A stretch of DNA of 64,000 nt from Acidimicrobiia bacterium (GTDB lineage: Bacteria; Actinomycetota; Acidimicrobiia; Acidimicrobiales; AC-14). The DNA is taken from positions 1-64,000 of the forward strand of contig JAHFUQ010000002.1 of assembly GCA_023265045.1 (NCBI GenBank). Direction: 5' to 3'. Within the stretch, counting starts at the first letter, position 1. Each line of letters opens with the position of its first letter. Shown here piece by piece: positions 35,452 to 43,564 of this stretch. The position numbers and the translations under genes are program-made. Below the pieces are notes generated by a model. That model worked only from the letters and a program-made list of their open reading frames with translations, had not been told where the DNA came from and ran no database searches.

Positions 35452-35646
35452 ATGAGCTCCTTCGACCGCCTGAGTATCTGGTGGCGATTTCTTCTCGGGG
35501 TCGTCATCCTCGGGCCTTTGGTTTACGCCCTTAAAGCTCGTCAACGGGGCTACTCGATTTGGGCAAGTCTGATCGCCGCTGGCGTGTTCAGCGCAGCTGT
35601 GCTGACGCTCGAGGCAATCGTGCGGCGCTACCGGAGCCGAGACTGA
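35452..35646 (+). CDS. Small two-helix membrane protein, distant paralog of the 34463 protein
   Basis: 64 aa from ATG 35452 (the 85-aa track start at 35389 adds an unlikely leader). Two helices: WWRFLLGVVILGPLVYAL and SLIAAGVFSAAVLTLEAIV, then RRYRSRD. The segment YALKARQRGYSI...GVFSA matches YVLKAQDLGASL...GIFSA of the 34463 protein at the same position between the helices, so the two appear homologous. A second copy far from an intact toxin tip suggests a displaced toxin/immunity cassette. Confidence 0.5.
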   Translation: MSSFDRLSIWWRFLLGVVILGPLVYALKARQRGYSIWASLIAAGVFSAAVLTLEAIVRRYRSRD

Positions 35647-36328
35647 CGTTTTCGCCCGATTGGTTTCCTCCAAGCCATCGGCGATGGCGGCCTGTTGCCG
35701 GCCGGATTGGTTTGCAAACGGCTCGGCAGGTTGACTCGCCATGGTTCGGCGGCAAACGATGGTCACTTTGCCGAGCTCGGGTATACGAGCGACCCCGGCC
35801 CCGAAGGAACCGGCGTCGAACGGCCGCAGGAGATCCTGATCAATCGCGTGTGAGGGCCGTCGGCAACCTGCCGGACGCGCTGGTTCGCCGGCAGCCGGGA
35901 CTGCCCGGACCGGTGCCTACGTGTCTTCCTGCCAACGAGGCCGGCGCCGGCCAGCCGGAGCGCCGCGGTAGACGACTCCCGGGAAGCGTCGATGCTGAGG
36001 CCCCTCGAGCAGACCGGAGAGGAGAATTGTCACGCTCGACCCGGTGTGCGCTGCTTCCTCCTCGAGCCCCCTTGGGGGAGGTCTGCCGGCAAACAGAAGG
36101 AGGTCGGTCGCACCATGGCGTCTTGTAGTAGGGGGGTTGCGCCACGTGTAGCGCACCACGGGCGGGACCACGGGATGAGAACAAGTCTCAACACAGGCCT
36201 CCGCACCCCGCGGATACCCCGCGGAATTTCGGAGAACGGCGGCGAATGTCGGTCATCGGCGGACAAGGAAAATGGCCTCTGACCTGCTATGTCGCGCTTC
36301 AAACGCACGTCAGAGACTCGGGCAATTG
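35647..36328. other. Gene-poor right end of the mobile element
   Basis: 682 bp with no supported gene. One frame (about 35682-35852) reads a protein-like string ending SDPGPEGTGVERPQEILINRV but has no start, so it may be the tail of a degraded effector or immunity cassette. The 189-aa track ORF here is Arg/Pro-rich and probably spurious. At 36204-36230 CACCCCGCGGATACCCCGCGG resembles the DNA at the very end of int (23718-23740), a possible shared integrase arm site. Confidence 0.4.
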
Positions 36329-36374
36329 GCCTTCACACGGCAGAGGTCGGGGGATCAAGACCCTCATCGCCCAC
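36329..36374 (+). repeat. Att-like 46-bp direct repeat, copy B (attR of the element)
   Basis: 45 of 46 bases match copy A in tRNA-Val. Only the anticodon-arm-to-3'-end part is present, as expected for an attR made by integration into a tRNA 3' end. The bases after it (to about 36520) resemble those after copy D with conserved spacing. Confidence 0.88.
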
Positions 36375-36751
36375 GCCAAACCTGTCGACAAACGACGGAG
36401 TGAGCAAGGTACGAGAGGTCGTTCGCCGCAACCGGACGGTCTTGACGGCGATCGAAGGACATCGCTCGGGCGTCCGATCGGCTCTATCCAGTGAACGCTG
36501 CCGTGTCAGAGTTGACCCGTGGGGCTAGCGGCAACCAGCGAAAGCAGGGTGGTCGACTCTGCGCCTTCCCCGTTCGTCTGTTCCAAACTTTCAAGCCCCG
36601 AATGGGTCCACGGGCGGCAACCGCCGCCGCTAGTGATCGTTTCACCCCTAGCCGCATCGATCGCCGGGCATGGTCGTCTTCCACTCAAGCCGACTGGGCT
36701 CCCCGCGGGATGTTCGCCGTCCCTCGCCGCCCGACAGCCGCACGTCGGGAG
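36375..36751. other. Intergenic DNA right of copy B
   Basis: 377 bp without a supported gene. Its first 150 bp are homologous to the right flank of copy D: GAGTGAGCA at offset 69 and GAACGCTGCCGTG at offset 164 (162 at D) from the repeat start. The 79-aa and 82-aa track ORFs crossing the tRNA remnant are artefacts. Confidence 0.6.
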
Positions 36752-38005
36752 TTAACTTCCGATCACCTTGACCACGCCGCCGTACATGCCGGTGCCGCAG
36801 CTGTAGCCGATGTCGCCGGCGGTGACGACCCCGAGATCCACCGTCGTGTCGCCACCCGGCTTGAGGCCCTTCTCCAGGCCCCTCTTGGGCATGACCACGA
36901 CGCTGGCGCACCCGAGGTCGCTGTCGGCGTGGAAGACCAATCGCGTCGGCAGGCCGGCCTTGGCCTGGATGATCGCCGGTGCGAAGGGGGCGCCGCCGCC
37001 ATTGGAGTCGCCGTAGGAGACGTTGATGTCGACGACCTGGACTCCATCCTCTCCGACTTTGGCCATGGGCGGGGGCTGGTCGGTGTTCGAGGCCTGGCCG
37101 CTGAGACCAGCGGTGGCGGCTTTACCACCGCCGAGCGCCGACGGGACTGCGGCCGCCACTCGCGGAGCAACCTTCTGGAGGGTGACGCTCGAGCCGATCA
37201 GCACGAGCCCGCTGTTGATCGACAGAGCGCCGGCGATGGCGACGGCGACGGCCGCCAGCTTGGTCAGGTGCCCGCCCAGAACGGCGCCCGCCCGCCGCAC
37301 CGCATAGCCGATGGCCGCGAACAGCGGGGTGGTGCCCAGCACGAAGGCGCCCATGGCTGCCGCTCCGGTGAAGACGGAGCCGTTGGCGATGACCAGGAAC
37401 TCGATGCTCAGGGTCACGCCGCAGGGAACAAGGACCGTGAGGAAGCCGACCACCAGCGGCGTGAAGGTCGACTCGGCGCGAGCGCTGCGCCGGAGCAGCC
37501 TGGTGAACGAGGCGGGAGGGGCGATCACGAACGAGCGCTTGCCCAGGAGGCCGAACATGTTGGCCGCCATGAGGATCATCAGCCCCCCGGCGGCCATCTG
37601 CATGTAGGCCCGCACACGGAAGTTGGGTTGCAGGGCCGCGCCGAAGAGCCCGAGCAGGGCGCCGAAGGCGACATGCGACACGAGCTTGCCGGCGATGAAT
37701 CCGCCCACGGGCACGGCGTCTTCGACCAGAGCGGGACGGGCGGGACGGGTCAGCACGGCCACGTTGCCAGGACCCGAGTCGCCGGCGCCGACTACGGCGT
37801 CACCGACGTCATCGATGAGCGACGGCTGTTCCGCCGGTGCGTGACGGCCGTCGATCGGCGCGTCCGACGCGACGGGCTCGGCGGGACGCGCGTCATCGGT
37901 CGGCCGGCGGCGGGCGACCGCGCCGGCCAGCAGCCCACCCTGCACGGCGGCGCAGGACGCGCCTCCTGCGAACAGGCCCGTGACGAAGACGCTCCATATG
38001 TTCAA
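36752..38005 (-). CDS. TauE/UreH-like (DsbD-type) membrane protein with C-terminal cupredoxin domain
   Basis: 417 aa from TTG 38005 (GGGGGT SD). N-terminal SVFVTGLFAGGASCAAVQGGLLAG, then helices to about residue 290 (VPVGGFIAGKLVSHVAFGALLGL; VGFLTVLVPCGVTLSIEFLV; AFVLGTTPLFAAIGYAV), the 'urease accessory UreH-like' transporter fold found in copper loci. The last 90 residues are a cupredoxin-like domain with Cys (LGCASVVVMPKRGLEKGLKPG) and the end motif YSCGTGMYGG, giving Cys-Cys-Met type ligands. Third in line after csoR and copA on the minus strand. Paralog of the plus-strand gene at 42173, with a longer loop after the first helix. Likely moves or delivers copper across the membrane. Confidence 0.82.
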   Translation of the reverse strand: MNIWSVFVTGLFAGGASCAAVQGGLLAGAVARRRPTDDARPAEPVASDAPIDGRHAPAEQPSLIDDVGDAVVGAGDSGPGNVAVLTRPARPALVEDAVPVGGFIAGKLVSHVAFGALLGLFGAALQPNFRVRAYMQMAAGGLMILMAANMFGLLGKRSFVIAPPASFTRLLRRSARAESTFTPLVVGFLTVLVPCGVTLSIEFLVIANGSVFTGAAAMGAFVLGTTPLFAAIGYAVRRAGAVLGGHLTKLAAVAVAIAGALSINSGLVLIGSSVTLQKVAPRVAAAVPSALGGGKAATAGLSGQASNTDQPPPMAKVGEDGVQVVDINVSYGDSNGGGAPFAPAIIQAKAGLPTRLVFHADSDLGCASVVVMPKRGLEKGLKPGGDTTVDLGVVTAGDIGYSCGTGMYGGVVKVIGS

Positions 38006-38059
38006 CGTGGACCCCCGTAACGTCGGAAACGATGGCGAGCTTTGGCGTGCAACTATCGA

Positions 38060-41000
38060 CTAGGGCAATGGTCGGCTGGGGCGGATCGCAATCGTCGTGA
38101 CGGCCCGGTCGACTCGCTGGAGCACCGCCGCCGAGCTCGGCGCGAAGTATCCGTCCCCGGCGTAGCGGGCCGTCACCGGCCCGGTTCCGGGCAGCCGCGT
38201 GACCCAAGGGGCCGACCCCTGCCCCACGGCGTTCAGGTTGATGGTGGCGATGACGGTGTCCTCCGACGCGACGACCACCGAGCCGGTGGGAACGCCGGCG
38301 CCGCCCCCGCCCACTTCGACGGTGATTTGGACCGGCTCGCCGAAGGACGAGGGATTGGGCCGGCACGCGAGCGTGGTGGTCGTCGGGACCCGCACGACCA
38401 GGGTGAGCGCCGCACCGGCGGGGGCGAAGTTCTCGTCGCCCTCGTAGGCCGCGGTCACCGCGACGCTTCCGAGTCCGAGACACGACGCCGTCATGAGCGC
38501 TTGACCGACCTCGTCGAGCGCCAGAGCGTCCTCGATGTCGCCGCCAATCGAGAGCCGCACCGTCCCGGTCGGTCTGGCGACGCCGTCGGGACCCCGCACG
38601 GTGACGACGAGACCCACCGGTTGGCCCAGCGTCGCCGGGTTTTCCGAAGCCGCCAGCGCGACGGCGGGCGTCGCCCGCTCGACGGTCTGCGTGAGCGACG
38701 CGGAACTCGGTTCGAACCGCTCGTCGCCCGAGTACTCGGCGGTGATGAGCTGCGTACCGGCGCCCAGCGACGACGTCGTGGCCTGGGCGACGCCCTGCTC
38801 GTCGACGCCGACTTCGGCCAGGCACGTGGGGCCGTCCGAGAACGTCACCTGCCCGGTCATGCCGCCACCTGTGGCCGAGCCGACGGTGGCGACGAAGGTG
38901 ACAGCCTCGGCATAGACGGAGGGATTGACCGAGGATTCCGCCGCGCCGGCCGGCGCTTGCTCGGCCTCCGCCGGCGGGGTGTCGTCGGCCCGCTCGACAT
39001 CCCTCGGAGCCGACCCCGCGGCCCGAGCCGACGTAGCGAGCGCCGGCCGGCGTACACCCCGGAAGCGGGCCAAGCGCAGGCTGTTGGACACGACCGACAC
39101 GCTGGAGGTGGCCATGGCCGCGCCCGCGATGATCGGGTTGAGAAGGCCGGCTGCGGCCAGGGGGATGAGGGCCACGTTGTAGCCGAAGGCCCACCCGAGG
39201 TTCTGCAGGATGGTTCGGAACGTCCGGCGCGACAACAGGATGGCCGTGGCCACGCCGTCGAGGTCGCCCGACAGCAGCGTGATGTCGGAGGACTCGATGG
39301 CGACGTCGGTCCCGGTCCCGATGGCGATGCCCAGGTCGGCCGCCACCAGCGCGGGGGCGTCATTGATCCCGTCGCCGACCATGGCCACCACCCGCCCCTC
39401 GGCCTGCAGGCGACGGACCTCGCCGACCTTGTCGGCGGGGAGGACCTCCGCCAGGACGCGTTCGATGCCGAGCGCGGCCGCGATCGACTCCGCCGTGGCC
39501 CGGTTGTCGCCGGTGATCATGGCCACGCCCACGCCGAGGCGCCGGAGGGCGTCGACCGCGCCGGGCGCGTCGTCCCTGACGGTGTCGGCCACCGCCAGCA
39601 CTCCTCGGACCCGGCCGTCCCACCCGGCGAAGACCACGGTGCGGCCTTCGGCCTCCAGGGTCGCGGCCGCGTCCTCGAGCTCCGGGTCGATGGCCAGGCC
39701 CGCTTCGGCGGCGAGCTTGCGCCGTCCGACGTGGACCATGACCCCTTCCACCATCGCCCGCACGCCGTGGCCCGCGACGGCGGAGAAGGCGGTGGCGGCG
39801 AGCACGGGGACGGCTCGCTCCCGGGCGCCGTCGACGATGGCGCGGCCCACCGGGTGCTCCGACCCCGCCTCGACGGCGGCCGCCCTTCGCAGCAGCTCGC
39901 CCTCATCCACCCCGGCGCCGACCACCATGTCGGTGAGGGCCATCTCGCCCTTTGTCAGGGTGCCGGTCTTGTCGAACACGATGGTGTCGATGCGCTTGGA
40001 GCGCTCCAGGACCTCGCCGCCCTTGATCAACACGCCCATGGATGCGCCCCGGCCGGTGCCGACGAGGATGGCGGTGGGGGTGGCCAGGCCCAGGGCGCAC
40101 GGGCAGGCGATGATCAGTACGGCCACGGCCGCCACCAGTCCCTTGGTCGGGTCGCCCTCGATGAGCCACCACCCGGCCAGGGTGCCCACGGCGATGAGGG
40201 CCACCACTGGGACGAAGACGCCCGAGATGCGGTCTGCCAGCCGCTGCACCGGGGCCTTGGCGCCCTGCGCCTGCTCGATGAGGCTGACGATCTGGGCCAA
40301 GGCGGTGTCGGCGCCCACGGCGCTGGCGCGCACCGTGAGCACGCCGTGGGTGTTGAGGGTGGCGCCCGCCACCTTGTCGCCCGGGCCCTTATCGACCGGC
40401 GCCGACTCGCCGGTGAGCATGGACTCGTCCACGGCGGACGAGCCGTCGGTGACGACGCCGTCGACCGGGACCTTCTCGCCCGGGCGCACCCGCACCACGT
40501 CGCCGAGGCGCACCGCCTCGACGGGCACGGTCCGTTCCTCGCCGTCCACGACGAGACGGGCCTCCTTGGCCCCCAGCTCGAGGAGCTTGCGGATGGCGCT
40601 CGACGCCTTCCCCTTGGCCCGCGCCTCGAAGTACCGGCCCAGCAGGAGGAACGCGATGATCAGCGCCGAGGAGTCGAAGTAGAGGTCCGAGTGCGGGCGC
40701 CCGAGGGCCACCTGGTAGGTGGAGAACCCGAACGCGGCCAGCGTGCCCATGGCGATGAGCGTGTCCATGCTGGCCTGGAGGGCCCGAGCCCGCATGGCGG
40801 CCTGGCGAAGGAACGGCCAGCCCGCCCAGAACTGGACCGGGAGGGTGAGGGCAAAGGCGCTCCAGCGGGCCCACGGCCGGTGCATGTACAGCATCGACAG
40901 CACCAGCACGGCGATCCCGAGCGGCCAGGCCACGAGCACACGCCGCAGCCACATCGACTGCACGCGGGCCTCGGCGTCGCCCTCGTCGGCCTGCGCGTCG

Positions 41001-41260
41001 GTCTGCAGCGGCGTGAGGGCGTAGCCGATCTTGGCGGTCGACGCGACCAGGTCCTCGACCGACACCTTCGAGGCGTCGTAGCGGACGCTGGCGCGGGCCA
41101 CGGCGAAGTTCACGTCGGCCTGCGTCACCCCGGGCTGTTTGGCCAGGGTGCGCTGCACTCGCGCCGCGCACGAGCCGCACGTCATGCCCGAGACGGTCAG
41201 CTCCAGCTCCGTCAGGTCGTCGGTGGGCGACTGCCCCCGTGCCGCCGTGTGCTGGCTCAT
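38060..41260 (-). CDS. copA: Copper P1B-type ATPase (CopA) with C-terminal Ig-like repeats
   Basis: 1066 aa; known CopA proteins are about 700-830 aa. N-terminal HMA domain [11 protein letters not shown] (about 25-31), TM helices, actuator ([13 protein letters not shown]), ion-binding CPC helix [14 protein letters not shown] (about 387), phosphorylation site [10 protein letters not shown] (about 428), HP motif [18 protein letters not shown] (about 629), and the last TM pair ([33 protein letters not shown]), ending about residue 730. This set is CopA-1 for Cu(I) export. An acidic linker then leads to about 280 residues of three Ig-like (Big_3/5-type) repeats: [12 protein letters not shown]...[18 protein letters not shown], ...[18 protein letters not shown], ...[14 protein letters not shown]. 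Starts in an ATGA overlap with csoR. Confidence 0.93.
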   Translation of the reverse strand: MSQHTAARGQSPTDDLTELELTVSGMTCGSCAARVQRTLAKQPGVTQADVNFAVARASVRYDASKVSVEDLVASTAKIGYALTPLQTDAQADEGDAEARVQSMWLRRVLVAWPLGIAVLVLSMLYMHRPWARWSAFALTLPVQFWAGWPFLRQAAMRARALQASMDTLIAMGTLAAFGFSTYQVALGRPHSDLYFDSSALIIAFLLLGRYFEARAKGKASSAIRKLLELGAKEARLVVDGEERTVPVEAVRLGDVVRVRPGEKVPVDGVVTDGSSAVDESMLTGESAPVDKGPGDKVAGATLNTHGVLTVRASAVGADTALAQIVSLIEQAQGAKAPVQRLADRISGVFVPVVALIAVGTLAGWWLIEGDPTKGLVAAVAVLIIACPCALGLATPTAILVGTGRGASMGVLIKGGEVLERSKRIDTIVFDKTGTLTKGEMALTDMVVGAGVDEGELLRRAAAVEAGSEHPVGRAIVDGARERAVPVLAATAFSAVAGHGVRAMVEGVMVHVGRRKLAAEAGLAIDPELEDAAATLEAEGRTVVFAGWDGRVRGVLAVADTVRDDAPGAVDALRRLGVGVAMITGDNRATAESIAAALGIERVLAEVLPADKVGEVRRLQAEGRVVAMVGDGINDAPALVAADLGIAIGTGTDVAIESSDITLLSGDLDGVATAILLSRRTFRTILQNLGWAFGYNVALIPLAAAGLLNPIIAGAAMATSSVSVVSNSLRLARFRGVRRPALATSARAAGSAPRDVERADDTPPAEAEQAPAGAAESSVNPSVYAEAVTFVATVGSATGGGMTGQVTFSDGPTCLAEVGVDEQGVAQATTSSLGAGTQLITAEYSGDERFEPSSASLTQTVERATPAVALAASENPATLGQPVGLVVTVRGPDGVARPTGTVRLSIGGDIEDALALDEVGQALMTASCLGLGSVAVTAAYEGDENFAPAGAALTLVVRVPTTTTLACRPNPSSFGEPVQITVEVGGGGAGVPTGSVVVASEDTVIATINLNAVGQGSAPWVTRLPGTGPVTARYAGDGYFAPSSAAVLQRVDRAVTTIAIRPSRPLP

Positions 41261-41577
41261 CGGCTCAGGGCCGCGGCTTCGCTCATCTCCAGCTCAGCGG
41301 CCGGGCCCATCGCGATCTTGTCGTAGCGCAGGGCCTCCATCAGCTCGTCGACGATCTCGGAGGTCCGCCCCGCCTGCATGGCCGCGGCCACGCAGGTCTC
41401 CAGGTGGTTGCGCAGCACGATGCGGTTGGCCCGCTCCAGCGATCCCTGCACAGCCGAGAGCTGCTTCATGATCTCGGGGCAGTAGGTCTCGTCCTCGACC
41501 ATGCGCACCACGGCGTCGAGGTGGCCGCGGGCGGTCTTGAGCCGGTTGAGGACGGCGGTCTGGTGGATGCTCTTCAT
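41257..41577 (-). CDS. csoR: CsoR-family copper-sensing repressor
   Basis: 106 aa all-helical DUF156 protein. Copper ligands are in place: Cys33 (TYCPEIM), His58 and Cys62 (RNHLETC), the Cys-His-Cys set of Cu(I)-sensing CsoR. Apo-CsoR binds GC-rich inverted repeats and Cu(I) releases it. The stop overlaps copA (ATGA), so repressor, pump and the 36752 gene form one transcript. The operator lies just upstream, in the divergent gap. Confidence 0.95.
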   Translation of the reverse strand: MKSIHQTAVLNRLKTARGHLDAVVRMVEDETYCPEIMKQLSAVQGSLERANRIVLRNHLETCVAAAMQAGRTSEIVDELMEALRYDKIAMGPAAELEMSEAAALSR

Positions 41578-41587
41578 AGGGTCGGAA

Positions 41588-41634
41588 CCCTACCCCTACC
41601 CGGGTGGGGATCGCCACCCCACCCCGGGTGGGCA
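41588..41634. promoter_or_regulatory. Tandem CsoR-type operators in the divergent copper promoter
   Basis: Two adjacent C-run/G-run palindromes: CCCCTACCCGGGTGGGG (about 41594-41610) and CACCCCACCCCGGGTGGGC (41615-41633). CsoR sites in GC-rich bacteria have this form (TACCCC/GGGGTA half-sites). They lie 11 bp from the csoR start and 32 bp from the divergent membrane-protein gene, so each may cover one of the two promoters. Confidence 0.7.
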
Positions 41635-41665
41635 GAGAACCGGGCAACTGCTACCGTCGCACACC

Positions 41666-41917
41666 GTGAAGCGGGCCTTTTTCATCGCGCTGGTGGTCGT
41701 GGTCATCCTGACCGGGCTCCCCCTCGTCGTGGGAATGCCCGGGATGTCCTGTCCCGACTGCGGTTCGGCCACCGTAACGGGATCGGCCTGTGCGGTCCTG
41801 GTGGCGGCATTGGGGCTGTTCATCGCCATGACCTTCGAGCAGCTGCGGGCCCGCCGGCCGCCGGGGCTGGGGCGATTGCACGTGACCACCGTCGAACGAC
41901 CTCCACGCCTGGCCTAG
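41666..41917 (+). CDS. Small Cys-containing membrane protein, divergent from csoR
   Basis: 83 aa from GTG 41666 (the 138-aa track ORF starts inside csoR). Two helices (AFFIALVVVVILTGLPLVVG; VTGSACAVLVAALGLFIAMTF) flank a short loop with MPGMSCPDCGSA, a Met/Cys-rich motif able to bind Cu(I). A cytoplasmic basic tail follows (RARRPPGLGRLH). First gene of the divergent copper operon. No named family recognised; the role as copper buffer or partner is inferred. Confidence 0.65.
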   Translation: MKRAFFIALVVVVILTGLPLVVGMPGMSCPDCGSATVTGSACAVLVAALGLFIAMTFEQLRARRPPGLGRLHVTTVERPPRLA

Positions 41918-42002
41918 CGCAGCCCGCGCTCTCGGTGCCGCCAGGCCCGAGGTCAGTCCAGGTTCACGACGGGGCGATCGCGCCCGGATCGGAGGTAGAC
42001 AG

Positions 42003-42176
42003 ATGAGAACGCTGCTCGGCGCGCTGCCCCTTCTTGGTTGCGCCGCCATGTGCGTTGGCTGCGCACGGATGATGAGCCGCCGCCCCCGCTCGACCGAAAC
42101 GACAAGCGAGGGCGACAACCCCCTCGCCGGCGGCGACGGAAGCGAGACGTCGCCGGGCGGGGAAGGCCGGCCGTGA
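42003..42176 (+). CDS. Tiny Cys-rich membrane peptide in the copper operon
   Basis: 57 aa, not in the ORF track. ATG 42003 follows GGATCGGAGG (SD). One hydrophobic helix, TLLGALPLLGCAAMCVGCARMM, carries three Cys and three Met, then a hydrophilic Ser/Gly/Asp-rich tail. Its TGA (42174-42176) overlaps the GTG start of the next gene as GTGA, a strong sign that it is translated. Metal binding is inferred from the Cys/Met content and operon. Confidence 0.65.
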   Translation: MRTLLGALPLLGCAAMCVGCARMMSRRPRSTETTSEGDNPLAGGDGSETSPGGEGRP

Positions 42177-43222
42177 CCTTGTGGGGGGTGTTCGTCACCG
42201 GGCTGGTGGCGGGGGGCGCCTCGTGCGCGGCCGTCCAAGGAGGCCTGTTGGCGGGACTCCTGGCGCGGCGACGGCCGGACGCTGTGAGGCCGGGCGCCGG
42301 GCCTGTCGGCAGGCGCACGCGACTGGACGACGCCGTTCCCGTGGGCGGGTTCCTCGCCGGCAAGCTGGTGTCGCACACCCTTCTGGGCGCCGCGCTCGGA
42401 TTGGTGGGCGATGCCGTCCAGGTCAGCTTCCGCACCCGCGCTCTCCTGCAGATCGTCGCGGGCGTTCTCATGCTGACGATGGGCGCCCACCTGCTCGGCG
42501 TGCGGTCGTTGGCCCGCCTCGTACCCGAGCCTCCGCCGAGGTGGTCCGCCCTGGTGCGCCGCAACGCCCGTTCGGCCAGCGCCGGCGCCCCGGCCCTGCT
42601 CGGCTTGGCCAGCGTGCTCATCCCGTGCGGGGTGACGCTGAGCGTCGAGTTCCTGGCCGTAGCCTCTGGCTCCGCTGTCACCGGCGCGGCCACCATGGCC
42701 GCCTTCGTGCTGGGGACCGCGCCGCTCTTCGGGGCCCTCGGCTACGCCGCCCGGCGCTCCGCGACCGTCCTGCGCGGACACCTCGCCAAAGTCGCGGCCG
42801 TCGCGGTTGTCGTCACCGGGCTGGTCTCGATCAACGCCGGGCTGGTGCTCTCGGGGTCGAACACGACGCTGGCGAGCCTGTGGGCCTCCGTCACCGGGCA
42901 CGACTCTGACGCACCGACGGCCGCCGCCGGCCCTGCGACGCCGCTGTCGGCTGACGGAGTGCAGGAGGTGGTCGTGGCCGTACGCGACACGGGGTACTCC
43001 CCGTCGGTGGTTACGGTGAGGGCCGGGGCGCCCACCCGGTTGACGTTCCGCACGGCCGGCACGCAGGGCTGCACCCGCACCGTGGTCGTCCCCAGCCTGA
43101 GAGTCAACCGTCTGCTCCCGAGCACGGGCGACACCACGCTGGAGCTGGGAACGCTGAAACCGGGTCGGCTGCGCTACACATGCGGCATGGGCATGTACTC
43201 CGGGACGATCGAAGCGGTATGA
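42173..43222 (+). CDS. TauE/UreH-like membrane protein with cupredoxin domain, paralog 2
   Basis: 349 aa. Start GTG 42173 set by the GTGA overlap; the track's 394-aa version has a spurious Arg-rich leader. Same architecture as the 36752 gene: GVFVTGLVAGGASCAAVQGGLLAG, VPVGGFLAGKLVSHTLLGAALGLVG, SVLIPCGVTLSVEFLAVASGSAVTGAATMAAFVLGTAPLF, then a cupredoxin domain (VTVRAGAPTRLTFRTAGTQGCTRTVVVPSL...YTCGMGMYSG). The two differ by a long loop in paralog 1. Ends in an ATGA overlap with the CopZ-like gene. Confidence 0.82.
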   Translation: MTLWGVFVTGLVAGGASCAAVQGGLLAGLLARRRPDAVRPGAGPVGRRTRLDDAVPVGGFLAGKLVSHTLLGAALGLVGDAVQVSFRTRALLQIVAGVLMLTMGAHLLGVRSLARLVPEPPPRWSALVRRNARSASAGAPALLGLASVLIPCGVTLSVEFLAVASGSAVTGAATMAAFVLGTAPLFGALGYAARRSATVLRGHLAKVAAVAVVVTGLVSINAGLVLSGSNTTLASLWASVTGHDSDAPTAAAGPATPLSADGVQEVVVAVRDTGYSPSVVTVRAGAPTRLTFRTAGTQGCTRTVVVPSLRVNRLLPSTGDTTLELGTLKPGRLRYTCGMGMYSGTIEAV

Positions 43223-43464
43223 GCGCGTCGGCCGCCGTCAAGGCGACGTTTGCCGTAAGAGGGATGCATTGCGCGAGCTGCGGGATCCTCATCGACGAGG
43301 TCGTCGAGGAACTCGACGGCGTGTCCGCGTCGGCCACCAGCGTGCGGCGCAGCCGGACGGTTGTCACCTACGACCCGGCTCGGGCCAGCGCGGCCGACAT
43401 CACCGCCGCGATCGCCCGCGCCGGGAGCTACCAGGCCCAGCTCCTCGACGGGCCGCCGCCGTAG
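43219..43464 (+). CDS. copZ: Heavy-metal-associated (HMA) domain copper chaperone
   Basis: 81 aa from ATG 43219 in an ATGA overlap. Ferredoxin-like HMA fold with the metal loop GMHCASCG (MxCxxC) and SVRRSRTVVTYDPARASAADITAAIARAGSY. Typical CopZ size. Would pass Cu(I) to CopA's own HMA domain (GMTCGSC) or to the cupredoxin-bearing partner. Last gene of the plus-strand copper operon. Confidence 0.88.
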   Translation: MSASAAVKATFAVRGMHCASCGILIDEVVEELDGVSASATSVRRSRTVVTYDPARASAADITAAIARAGSYQAQLLDGPPP

Positions 43465-43534
43465 GGCCATGGTCGAGCGGGCAGCGGTTGAGGACGTTGC
43501 CCCGCGGCCGGCGGCCTCCGCCAGTGCGACATTA

Positions 43535-43550
43535 CGCGCCGTTGGGCGCG
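43535..43550. terminator. Short hairpin between convergent copZ and MFS genes
   Basis: CGCGCC-gttg-GGCGCG, a perfect 6-bp GC stem with a 4-nt loop in the 100-bp gap between two convergent genes. Plausible terminator for either strand; no U tract. Confidence 0.4.
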
Positions 43551-43564
43551 GTTCCTCGACGGTC

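Larger units (their letters stand above)
23661..36374. mobile_element. Integrative mobilizable element in tRNA-Val (12.7 kb)
   Basis: Bounded by 46-bp repeats A and B that differ at one base. Contents in order: tyrosine integrase, excisionase-like HTH protein, a 396-bp repeat-rich intergenic region, MOBF relaxase-helicase, RHS protein and small membrane-protein genes. No T4SS ATPase, coupling protein or mating-pair genes are present, so it would need a helper conjugative system. DNA after the RHS gene (34.4-36.3 kb) is visibly less GC-rich than the flanks. Confidence 0.85.

Noticed and set aside
23661-36374. Self-transmissible ICE
   Set aside because: Only a relaxase is present; no VirB4/VirD4/FtsK-type transfer genes, so mobilizable element is the safer call.
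36289-36528. 79- and 82-aa ORFs across repeat copy B
   Set aside because: Same tRNA-derived artefact (TAEVGGSRPSSPT); not a gene.
38042-41326. 1094-aa plus-strand ORF opposite copA
   Set aside because: Antisense of a clear P-type ATPase; composition only.
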